Source of the DNA: Conidiobolus incongruus B7586
Taxonomy: Eukaryota > Entomophthoromycota > Entomophthoromycetes > Entomophthorales > Conidiobolaceae
Assembly (NCBI GenBank): GCA_000697335.1
Contig: JNEM01013748.1
Span: forward strand, 1-19,141
DNA: 19,141 nucleotides
Reading direction: 5' to 3'
In this document: one piece after another, positions 11,716 through 19,141 of the stretch
Layout of the letters: each line of letters starts with the position of its first letter
Position numbering within the stretch: the stretch's first letter is position 1
Position numbers and translations under genes: made by a program
Notes under the pieces: generated by a model
What the model saw: the letters and a program-made list of their open reading frames with translations, nothing else
Database searches by the model: none
Told to the model about the DNA's origin: nothing

Positions 11716-12417
11716 TGATTTAATTATATTTAATTCACTAAGGTTCCTTATTTTATTTGAGAGTATTCTATCATATTGGTTTAGATAGAAATTATAATGA
11801 TTTGCTCAATATTAATCTTTTTATATGATAAAGAAACTTGATTGGTTTATATTTATGGCTGATTTAAATTATGTCATGTGATAAACTATAATAAAAATAT
11901 TGAAATATTCCAAATATTTTGTTAATTTCTGCTAGTGTGATAATTGAGATTTAACGATAGATTATTATTATTTTCATAAAATTAGCATTACTTCAAGAGG
12001 TCGATTGCATGATAATAATGATTATGTTCAAAAGTCACCAGGTTATAAATAATTATTCAAATTAAATTCTAACAAAATGAATTCAAAACTCATAGATACG
12101 TAAGGATGATTTATGATCATATTTGAAAAGCATTTAGTTGTTTATATTCTAAATCAATAATAACTCCAAAATGTAAAATTCAAATAATAATATTATATAT
12201 TTACTCAACCACAATTGATTCGAAATTCAATCAATCGTTGTGATTTATTGACAATATATTTAAAAGCAGATCTACTATTTAATCTATGGACCATTTGGCT
12301 AATTTTAAAATCATAACAGCATTATGAATTCCATTTCAAAAAATTTAATAGCAATGTATATTAACAAAAATAACAGGGGGGCATTATAGATAGTCCTAAT
12401 ATATATTAATCAGCACA

Positions 12418-12439
12418 CCATTTATAAAATAATAAATGG
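12418..12439. repeat. Small perfect hairpin (8-bp stem, 6-base loop)
   Basis: CCATTTAT and ATAAATGG flank an AAAATA loop in the COQ6-acyltransferase spacer. It is too far from COQ6 (over 700 bases) to be an obvious 3'-end element. Function unknown; possibly chance. Confidence 0.5.
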
Positions 12440-12666
12440 TTACACTTGACAAACTTTTTTTGTTATTTAATTATAAACTACGCGATCATTGAAGGGATAT
12501 TAGTCTCAAATTGAATTTCCAATTTATTAAAATTTTAATTTTTGATATTAAATATTATCTGAATATTATAGATATAAAGAGTGATAGTTAAATACAACTA
12601 TCAGATAGATACAATTTTTATTTATTTTTATTTTTTATATTTAATTGATAGTGTTTGATTAATTTT

Positions 12667-12730
12667 TTTACAATTAATTTATTTATTTACCATGGATTTA
12701 GTATAGTGCCTTCATATAATTAATTGTAAA
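12667..12730. repeat. Inverted repeat with 13-base perfect arms
   Basis: TTTACAATTAATT at 12667-12679 is the exact reverse complement of 12718-12730, with a 38-base loop. It may be a cruciform, a tiny foldback element remnant or chance in AT-rich DNA. No target-site duplication was identified. Confidence 0.5.
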
Positions 12731-13405
12731 GTTTTAAATTTGATAACAATCATATGACAATTGATATTCGTCAATAGAAACCTGATTATATAAGATTTTA
12801 TCTATTAATTTGTATTTAACAGTTTGTAAATTAATAATCATATTAGCAGAATAGTCAATAATAGAAGATATTAGTAAGATAATAAACTTTAATTAATTAG
12901 ATAAATTAAAAGATTTACAAAACTAATATATTTTTTCTAACTTTTTTAAATTGTGGAGTTATTTACCAATATTTTGACTTTAATAAATCAATTTGAACTT
13001 TATTGATATTTCGTAACTATATTTTTACCATGCACCTCACAATGCAACGTTAAACTATTCAGAATTGATACAGTATTAACTATAGTAGATAACAATGGTA
13101 ATAACATTATTCTAAGAATTATTGTCTATTTAGGAAGTTAATGTCAATAATTAGAAAAAAATTTTGATATGTATTACTCGCATGGTTATATTATGAAAAT
13201 GGTAAAATTCAAATAATTTAAAACGATAAAAATTTACACATTATTATGATCATTACACTTGAATAACAAGAATTAAAGTGAAAATACTCTGATTTAATAT
13301 ATATTTTGTGGTATTGTTAGCTTTAATATATGAAAACATGGTTTGTGCTTTGTTATTTGAATGAGAATCATTAATAATGTTTAAATTTGCTTTAGATCAG
13401 AGTGA

Positions 13406-13615
13406 GATAATTTAACAGATGGTTTATCACAAATTGACAAACAAACTAAACCAGAATTGATGGAATTATACAAATTAATCAAAGATGATTGTTCCGATTG
13501 GCCACCAGATCCTTATAAATTAATATTTGATCTATTAACTAAATACACTTTTCTCAACTCAATAAACTATTCTTTCAATCATTTTCAACTTGGACCTCTT
13601 AAATCGATTACATAA
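13406..13615 (+). pseudogene. Orphan protein-like segment, 69 residues then TAA
   Basis: An open stretch of 69 codons ends at TAA 13613-13615 and is bounded on the left by an in-frame TGA at 13403-13405; there is no suitable ATG at its head. Unlike the surrounding AT noise, its translation looks like real protein, with mixed charged and aromatic residues and features such as CSDWPPDPYKLIFDLL near its middle. AG dinucleotides at 13394-13395 and about 13417-13418 could be splice acceptors, so it may be a terminal exon whose upstream exons I cannot find, or the remnant of a lost gene. I do not recognise the family. It lies 276 bases before the membrane acyltransferase gene, in the same orientation. 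Confidence 0.35.
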
Positions 13616-13805
13616 TTATTCTTTAAGTGAAAACTGCATAATAGAACAAATCCCTATTAAAAGAGAAAAACTTATCAAGTGCAATTAGTTGAAATAGTTT
13701 AATTTAGCCTTTTTCAACATTCATCCAATTTTTCAATTTATTTAATTACATATAGTCTCAAGATAATATTTCCTTTTATCTTATATATTGAACAGACTTG
13801 TGAAT

Positions 13806-13814
13806 TATATAAAT
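13806..13814 (+). promoter_or_regulatory. Likely TATA box of the membrane acyltransferase gene
   Basis: TATATAAAT lies 77 bases before the start codon and is followed by a pyrimidine-rich stretch (13820-13857) of the kind that surrounds fungal transcription starts. This is the best-looking core promoter in the window. Confidence 0.45.
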
Positions 13815-13857
13815 ACATTCACTCTTCTATATTGGTTCTGTATCACTCTCTTATTCC

Positions 13858-13869
13858 ATGAACTTTTAA
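13858..13869 (+). promoter_or_regulatory. Minimal upstream ORF (Met-Asn-Phe-stop)
   Basis: ATG AAC TTT TAA lies in the probable leader, 21 bases before the main start codon at 13891. If transcription starts upstream of 13858, ribosomes would meet this three-codon reading frame first, which could lower or condition translation of the main gene. If transcription starts between 13861 and 13890 it is irrelevant. Confidence 0.4.
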
Positions 13870-13890
13870 TAATTTTGCGATTGAATTGGA

Positions 13891-15270
13891 ATGACTTCGA
13901 CTGAAAAAACTACTCAGATCACTGAGACTTTTGAAGAGCCTTTAAACAATGCTACTCCTGTCAAAAACAACACCAATGAGAGCACTGTCAACTCCACTTC
14001 AGACCAGGTAACTATCCATGTTGACGACAAAGCTGTCACAGATAAGGTTGAACAATCTTCCCCAGCTCCTGCCAATTCTCGTTTAGTATCTTTGGATGTT
14101 GCTCGTGGCCTCACCATTCTACTTATGATCACAGCAAACTATCAGGTACAGAATGCTTTCCCACAGATTTCACACGCAGAATGGTTCGGCTTCACCATTG
14201 CTGATTCGATTTTCCCCAACTTCGTCCTCATCATGGGTACCGCTATCCCACTTGCATTCAACAACAGACGCGGTATGACTAATACACAGCTTTGGATCAA
14301 GGTAATTAAGCGTGCTATTCTTTTGTGGCTTTTCGGAGCTTTCCTCAATGGTTACCCCTTCTCTTGGCCTAATCTTGCCAGTAAATATCGCTTCGTCGGA
14401 GTACTTCATCGACTCTCATTAACTTACCTCGTCACCGCTATTTTATATTTAACTTGCTACAAACCTGATTCTACTAACCGCTTCTATCACTACTACTTAT
14501 ATCTCATTTATCCTATTTCAATCCTTGTCTTTTGGCTGGGTATGACATTTGGTGTTTATAATCCAACTCCAGGATGTGAAGGAAGAGGTATTCTCACTCC
14601 AGATTGTTCGACTCAATCCCTCATTGATACCGCTGTATGGGGCAAAACACACAACTACCAAGCTAAAGGTTTTGATCCCGAAGGTGTTCTCTCCATGTCC
14701 ACTGCCTGTCTCACTTGCTGGATTGGGCTCATGATTGGTATTAACTTGGTTAAGAATCGTCAGGAATTGAAGACTATTGAAGGAAGATATAAGAAAGTCA
14801 CACAATATTTCCTTATTGGATTACTCTGCCTATTCATTGCTTATGCCTTTGATCCCATCATCCCAGTTGGTAAGCCCCTGTGGACCGCTACTTTCGTTGC
14901 ATGCGCCGGCGGCTTCTCTTTCCTTACCATGGCTGTATTAATGTGGGCTGTCGATATCCAGATCATTACCGAGAGTCCCTATAAAATTGTACGTTTTATC
15001 TTCCAAAGCTTCATCAAATTTGGTAGAAATCCTCTCTTAATATATATGCTCTCAGAAATTGTTGCAGGTACTATGTTTGCCATTACCACCGGTGCTCTCA
15101 ATGAAGAAGGTGAATATATGGATCTCTGGAGTTTGATATATTCCAAGGTATTGGGCAGTTGGATTGTCGATTCTCTGGGTAGTTTAATTTGGTCCCAATT
15201 CTTCATCTGGGTGATTTATGTCCCAATTGCTTGGTTCTTAGATTATAAGAATTGGTATTTGAGAGTATAA
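13891..15270 (+). CDS. Intronless multi-pass membrane acyltransferase, HGSNAT/DUF1624-DUF5009 family
   Basis: 459 residues in one exon. Residues 1-63 are hydrophilic and Thr/Ser/Asn-rich. The catalytic membrane domain starts at RLVSLDVARGLTILLM (64-79), the family's first helix. Next come SHAEWFGFTIADSIFPNF (94-111) with H95, which aligns by eye with the His that carries acetyl in human lysosomal HGSNAT; then GVLHRLSLTYL (170-180), FDPEGVLS (261-268), GKPLWTATFV (327-336) and GRNPLLIYMLSE (378-389). About ten to eleven membrane segments are visible. By analogy it passes acetyl from cytosolic acetyl-CoA to a substrate on the other side of a membrane. Fungi have no heparan sulfate, so the substrate is unknown. 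It has no intron while neighbours have 3 to 14, and its codons look richer in C-ending choices. Family placement is firm; function is inference. Confidence 0.87.
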   Translation: MTSTEKTTQITETFEEPLNNATPVKNNTNESTVNSTSDQVTIHVDDKAVTDKVEQSSPAPANSRLVSLDVARGLTILLMITANYQVQNAFPQISHAEWFGFTIADSIFPNFVLIMGTAIPLAFNNRRGMTNTQLWIKVIKRAILLWLFGAFLNGYPFSWPNLASKYRFVGVLHRLSLTYLVTAILYLTCYKPDSTNRFYHYYLYLIYPISILVFWLGMTFGVYNPTPGCEGRGILTPDCSTQSLIDTAVWGKTHNYQAKGFDPEGVLSMSTACLTCWIGLMIGINLVKNRQELKTIEGRYKKVTQYFLIGLLCLFIAYAFDPIIPVGKPLWTATFVACAGGFSFLTMAVLMWAVDIQIITESPYKIVRFIFQSFIKFGRNPLLIYMLSEIVAGTMFAITTGALNEEGEYMDLWSLIYSKVLGSWIVDSLGSLIWSQFFIWVIYVPIAWFLDYKNWYLRV

Positions 15271-16756
15271 TTAATGATAGTAGATATCGTTATTATTAAT
15301 GAATTCTCTAATTATTTTTGTTTATAATTTTTCATTAAATAAATATATTCTGTTATATAGATTTTATCAATTTTGCTATTCGTACATCAGGTAATTATCC
15401 TAACATGCATCATTTTGTTTGCTATTGAGATATATTAAACTGAAAAAGATATTGGTATTAGTATATTTTAATTAAAATAATATATATAATTCTATAAACA
15501 TTTATCAATATCAATATGCCGCATTTCAATACTAAATTTCATATACTACATTTTTATAAAATAGAATTATTTTTCAAATAATATCAAGATGAGTTTAAAG
15601 CAGAGAGCGGTTTTGAAAATATAATATTTATTCATTAGATAGTATTCTATAAATTAAAAATAACATGATACATTCAATACCCAATTGGAATATTATTCAA
15701 TATTATTTAATTTAAAATGTCTTATAATAGATTATGAATATTGAAATTCTATCAAATTATAATTATTTTTGACTATATTTTTAAAGTTCAACTTTATTTG
15801 GATTTAGTTTTAAGAAACATAAGATAATTTTTGCTACCTCTCCTCTCTACTGTAATTTTAAATATATTTTCACCTAATTTTAATCTTTTCATAGATTTCA
15901 AAAAGGGTGAAATTTTAATGTAGAGTTATAAAAGGTTTTTTCATATATATTAATCCATAAAAAGGATAAAACAGAGAAACTAATTGATTAAATCTTTTAT
16001 TTATATATAAAAATAATTACACTTGAGTTACACTGTTTTAAATTATTTTTGTACTAATTGAGCATTAAAAATTAACAGACTCAAAATTATGGAAATTAAT
16101 CATTAAAAAAGAAGTTACAATTGAATGATTGTTACTATTCATAGTTATATACTAGTAGAAATTTAATGTAAAATTTCATTATATAATATATTGACTAGAT
16201 GATTTTTATCAACTGATATATTGTACATTTGATTTAGAATTTCAATTTCAAATATTACCAATTTAGTTTTTTTGTTAAATAAAATCATACTTATAAATAT
16301 ATATTTTTGAATTAAAAGATGATATATTTAATACAATGAAATATAAAATTTTTATATATTAGTATAGAAATTAAAAAATTTGCCATTTTTTAATTTCTGA
16401 TCTTTTAAACATTTTATAAGTTTTGAAAGATTATTTATATATAAAATATATAGAAAAATAAATATTTTTAAACTATATATATATTCAATTTTAATTATTT
16501 TTTTTAAAATATTTTAATTTTAAAATTTATAGTTAAATTTAGTTATATTATAATTAGATAATAATAATTATCCAAAGGCTTTTATTTTTATATCTTTAAA
16601 ACTTAACTATAAACCTATTAAAACTATTTAAAACTTGTAAATAGCTTATAAAGATAATATTTTATCTAAAACTACCATATATTATTAGATTTATAATTTT
16701 AATACTAAAAGGGATATTATTTAAAGAATTATTTAAGTAATTTGATATTAATTATA
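15271..16756. other. Gene-free AT-rich spacer passing into a CG-free block
   Basis: No coding segment or RNA gene was recognised. The last CG dinucleotide I could find in the window is at 15608-15609; from there to the end there is none. From about 16400 onwards C and G become very scarce. The piece just left of the Tc1-like element may be another decayed repeat into which that element inserted, but I could not identify it. Confidence 0.6.
15338..15343 (+). terminator. Candidate poly(A) signal of the membrane acyltransferase gene
   Basis: AATAAA is found 68 bases after the stop codon in an AT-rich 3' region; plausible but not distinctive. Confidence 0.35.
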
Positions 16757-16982
16757 CACTAACCTGCAAAAGTAAGTTATAAAATCAAAAATATATATAT
16801 ATTAATTAATAACTAAAACAATTGTATATATTAGATTACTTAAAAATATAATATATAATTAAGGTATATTATTTAATAATAAATAAATATATTTAGATAT
16901 ATATAGTAAATTATTAGCAAAAATATTAACCTTTAATATTTAACTAAGGTAAAATATAAATTTATAGGTTTTTGAGATAAAA
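16757..16982 (+). repeat. Left terminal inverted repeat of copy A, IR/DR type
   Basis: It contains an outer direct-repeat unit around 16768-16790 (AAAAGTAAGTTATAAAATC) and an inner one around 16946-16967 (AAGGTAAAATATAAATTTAT). The two share a GTAARTTATAAA-like core about 175 bases apart. In Tc1 elements of the Sleeping Beauty type such paired units are the transposase-binding sites; applying that here is inference. Confidence 0.75.
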
Positions 16983-17082
16983 GGATATATTTAACAATAT
17001 ATAACTATATCTTTTTTCTTTCTTTGTTATTATTTTATATTATATTTTATAAATATACTAAATTTTTTTTATTAGTATTATT

Positions 17083-18099
17083 ATACCTAAATCCCTCTCT
17101 AAAAAAATCTATTTATGTATTAATTAACTTTATAAAAAAAGTTAATCAACTTGTGATATTGTTAGAATTACTAATGTTAGCTAGTCTACTATAGTTAAAG
17201 TTATTAAGAATAACAATAAAGAAACATTTAAACTTAAACTTAAATATGTTAGAATTATAAATAAACATAATAAGAAGTATATTTGTAGGTTAATTAATAC
17301 AAGCAAATATAATACTATTGTAGAAATATAATAGGAATTATAAAACTATACAAGAATATTAGTTAACACTAATATTATTATATGTGTTTTATATTAGCAT
17401 AGATATTACTTACACCTTAAGAAAAATCACCCCTAATTAAAAAAATCCTATTATAAAGTTAGGTAGGAGTTTAAATATTACCACTAATATTAAATTAAAA
17501 TTAATTAGAGTAAAGTTATTTAATCTAATAAAACAAAAATATATTTTAGTAAATCTAATAAAAAAGTTAAATACTTTAAAAAAGATGTAGAATTACTTTA
17601 TAACCATTATATTAATTTTACCTAAAAGTACAATAATAGGTTAATTATTATTTAAGGATGTATGTTGTTTTTAGGTGTAAAATATCTTTATAAAGTTAAA
17701 AGGGGAATTAATATTAAAATGTATTAAAATATTCTAAATAATAAATTGAAAAAAACCATTAAATATTATAAGTTAAATAAATCTAATATTATTTTCTAGT
17801 AAGATAATATTTCTTATTATACTATAGCTTTTACTACCAAATAACTTAAAAATAACAAGATAATAGTTATAAAATAGCTTCTTTAATTTTTTAACTTTAA
17901 TCTAATTAAATATTTTTAAAATTAATTAAAAAAAGTTATTAAAGTTTTCTTTTTAGTTAAAGATTTAAATCAATTTTAAAAATATATTTAAGAAGTATAA
18001 AATAAAACTAACTTTTCTTAGTATAAAAAGTTAATTGATTTTATACCTTATAAACTTAAAGAGGTTAGAAAAGTTAAAGGTAGATATACTAGGTTTTAA
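17083..18099 (+). pseudogene. Tc1-family DDE transposase relic
   Basis: One continuous frame of 339 codons, the usual Tc1 length, ends at TAA 18097-18099 just inside the right inverted repeat. It begins with ATA where ATG is expected (17083). The N-terminal helix-turn-helix is recognisable near 17176 (VSxSTIVKV, with TAG in place of Gln). The DDE_3 part shows NIIFxxDN at about 17782-17808, where two stops replace the QQ of the family's QQDN. Around 17887-17931 the SPDLNPIE-x-LW signature survives as FFNFNLIK followed by a stop. The C-terminus IPYKLKEVRKVKGRYTRF matches the family ending. Helix, QQDN, SPDLNPIE and C-terminus all lie in the same frame, so decay is by transitions, not by net frameshift. 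Plain DNA transposon, non-functional. Confidence 0.88.
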
Positions 18100-18103
18100 T
18101 TTT

Positions 18104-18328
18104 TTTTATCATCAAAAACCTATAAATTTATAATTTACCTTAGGTAAAATTTAAAGGTTTATATTTTAATTAATTAATAACTAAATATCATTATTTAATG
18201 ATATATATAATTAATAAATATAATAAATTTTAATTATTTAATTTAAATTTATTTTATTAAATATTAATTAAGTTATTAGTAAAAATATAAGTGTTTTTGA
18301 TTTTATAACTTATTTTTATAGGTTAGTG
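18104..18328 (-). repeat. Right terminal inverted repeat of copy A
   Basis: Reverse complement of the left repeat with scattered differences. The inner unit is at about 18120-18144 and the outer unit at about 18297-18322. It ends GGTTAGTG followed by the TA target site. Confidence 0.75.
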
Positions 18329-18330
18329 TA

Positions 18331-18392
18331 TAAAAATATTATATATATTTAAATTTAAACTTAGATTAATTTTTGATTTTTCAAATATATTA
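18331..18392. other. Short spacer between the two transposon copies
   Basis: About 62 bases of AT-rich host or older repeat DNA separate copies A and B. It forms the loop of the large inverted arrangement. Nothing coding is visible. Confidence 0.6.
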
Positions 18393-18394
18393 TA

Positions 18395-18615
18395 AACTAA
18401 CCTTTAAAAGTAAGTTATAAAAATCAAAAACACTTATATTTTTACTAATAACTTAATTAATATTTAATAAAATAAATCTAAATTAAATAATTAAAATTTA
18501 TTATATTTATTAATTTTATATATTATTAAATGATGATATTTAGTTATTAATTAGTTAAAATATAAACCTTTAAACTTTACCTAAGGTAAGTTATAAATTT
18601 ATAAGTTTTTAGTGA
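18395..18615 (+). repeat. Left terminal inverted repeat of copy B
   Basis: The outer direct-repeat unit lies at about 18406-18430 (AAAAGTAAGTTATAAAAATC) and the inner at about 18583-18604 (AAGGTAAGTTATAAATTTAT). Here the shared core GTAAGTTATAAA is identical in both units, making this the clearest view of the IR/DR arrangement. Confidence 0.75.
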
Positions 18616-18924
18616 TAAAAAAAGTTAAAACTTAATATATTTACTTTTAACTTTTCTAACTTCTTTAAGTTTATAAGGTATAGAATCAACTAACTTCTTA
18701 TACTAAAAAAAGTTAATTTTATTTTATACTTCTTATATATATTTTTAAAATTAATTTAAATTTTTTACTAAGGGGAAAACTTTAATAACTTTTTTTAATT
18801 AATCCCAAAGGGATTTAAGTATAATTATACTAATAAAAAAAATTTAGTATATTTGTAAAATATTATATAAAATAATAATAAAGAGAGAAAAAAGATATAG
18901 TTATATATTGTTAAATATATCCTT

Positions 18925-19141
18925 TTATCTTAAAAACCTATAAATTAATAATTTATTTTAGTTAAATATTAAAGGTTAATATTTTTGCTAATAATTTACT
19001 AAATATATTTAAATATATTTATTTATTATTAAATAATATACCTTAATTATATATTATAGTTTTAAGTAATCTAATATATATAATTATTTTAGTTGTTAAT
19101 TAAAATATATATATTTTTGATTTTATAACTTATTTTTATAG
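18925..19141 (-). repeat. Right terminal inverted repeat of copy B, cut by window end
   Basis: It matches, inverted, copy A from its left end inward. The inner unit is around 18936-18960 and the outer one around 19113-19138. The expected terminal GTTAGTG and TA fall just past the last base. Confidence 0.72.

Larger units (their letters stand above)
11681..13405. other. AT-rich spacer downstream of COQ6
   Basis: About 1.7 kb without a gene I can support. It contains the COQ6 3' end, a small hairpin at 12418-12439 and a longer inverted repeat at 12667-12730. No tRNA-like B box and no transposon end was seen. Scattered CG dinucleotides remain, so it lacks the extreme decay of the right end of the window. 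Confidence 0.6.
16755..18330 (+). mobile_element. Tc1-like DNA transposon copy A, complete ends, decayed
   Basis: The element proper is 16757-18328 (1572 bases), flanked by TA at 16755-16756 and 18329-18330, the target duplication of Tc1/mariner elements. Both ends read CACTAACCT inward. Terminal inverted repeats run about 225 bases each (16757-16982 and 18104-18328), with the outer 33 bases and the inner part best conserved. Inside lies a transposase relic of standard Tc1 length. Size, TA sites and transposase family all agree on Tc1. It cannot be autonomous, because its reading frame is crossed by many stops that fit C-to-T and G-to-A decay. Confidence 0.92.
18393..19141 (-). mobile_element. 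Tc1-like transposon copy B, internally deleted, inverted relative to A
   Basis: Starts at 18395 after TA (18393-18394); its first base is A where C is expected. The left end equals the reverse complement of copy A's right end, and the right end, cut by the window, equals the reverse complement of A's left end. Read on the minus strand it follows A from its left end to about 17096, then jumps to about 17921, leaving out about 824 bases: nearly the whole transposase from its fourth or fifth codon. The junction is near 18801-18815 (AATCCCAAAGGGATT). 747 bases are in the window and about 7 more are expected, which fits 1572 minus 824. It keeps both long inverted repeats, so it is a non-autonomous, MITE-like derivative. 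Confidence 0.88.

Noticed and set aside
13914-15206. Several open frames of 60-95 codons on the minus strand and one in another plus frame inside the acyltransferase gene
   Set aside because: They are shadows of the 459-residue frame, show no family motif, and arise from its lower AT content.
15610-16756. A third transposon copy left of copy A
   Set aside because: The stretch shares CG absence and AT-richness with the elements, but I found neither the CACTAACCT end nor any transposase-like frame.
1-19141. tRNA, rRNA or CRISPR features
   Set aside because: No tRNA B-box-like GGTTCGAATCC, no rRNA-like block and no regularly spaced repeats were seen on either strand.

Overview
The window is nuclear DNA from an AT-rich eukaryote, most likely a fungus. 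The reasons are dense short spliceosomal introns (about 47-62 bases, GT...AG), a SAGA subunit of the fungal Spt20 type, mitochondrial genes, and a transposon with a mutation pattern like repeat-induced C-to-T decay. The species cannot be named from this. Anaerobic, mitochondrion-poor fungi are unlikely because genes for coenzyme Q synthesis and the mitochondrial ribosome are present.

Layout. 1-469 (-): 5' part of NBP35, a cytosolic Fe-S scaffold NTPase, cut by the window edge. 470-3113: AT-rich divergent spacer. 3114-6863 (+): SPT20 in 15 exons. 6864-7561: convergent spacer. 7562-9330 (-): mS29/DAP3, the mitoribosomal P-loop protein, in 11 exons. 9331-10067: divergent spacer shared by two genes for mitochondrial proteins. 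10068-11680 (+): COQ6 in 4 exons. 11681-13890: AT-rich spacer with a 70-codon protein-like segment (13406-13615) and two hairpins. 13891-15270 (+): intronless multi-pass membrane acyltransferase of the HGSNAT/DUF1624-DUF5009 family. 15271-19141: extremely AT-rich gene-free DNA holding two Tc1-like DNA transposons in inverted orientation.

The exon models of SPT20, mS29 and COQ6 close exactly in frame (1003, 417 and 484 residues). NBP35, mS29 and COQ6 are housekeeping genes of Fe-S assembly, mitochondrial translation and respiration. No operon-like logic links the genes beyond the head-to-head mS29/COQ6 pair.

The most striking structure is the transposon pair. Copy A (16757-18328) is complete end to end, with TA target sites, long terminal inverted repeats carrying an inner and an outer copy of a direct repeat (IR/DR type), and a full-length transposase relic. 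The relic keeps its frame at every marker checked, but C-to-T and G-to-A changes have created many stops. Copy B (18395 to beyond the window end) is a shortened, inverted derivative that lost about 820 bases of transposase. I could see no CG dinucleotide from 15610 to the end. I found no evidence of a new defence or metabolic system; the best leads are this transposon pair, the intronless acyltransferase and the orphan segment at 13406.
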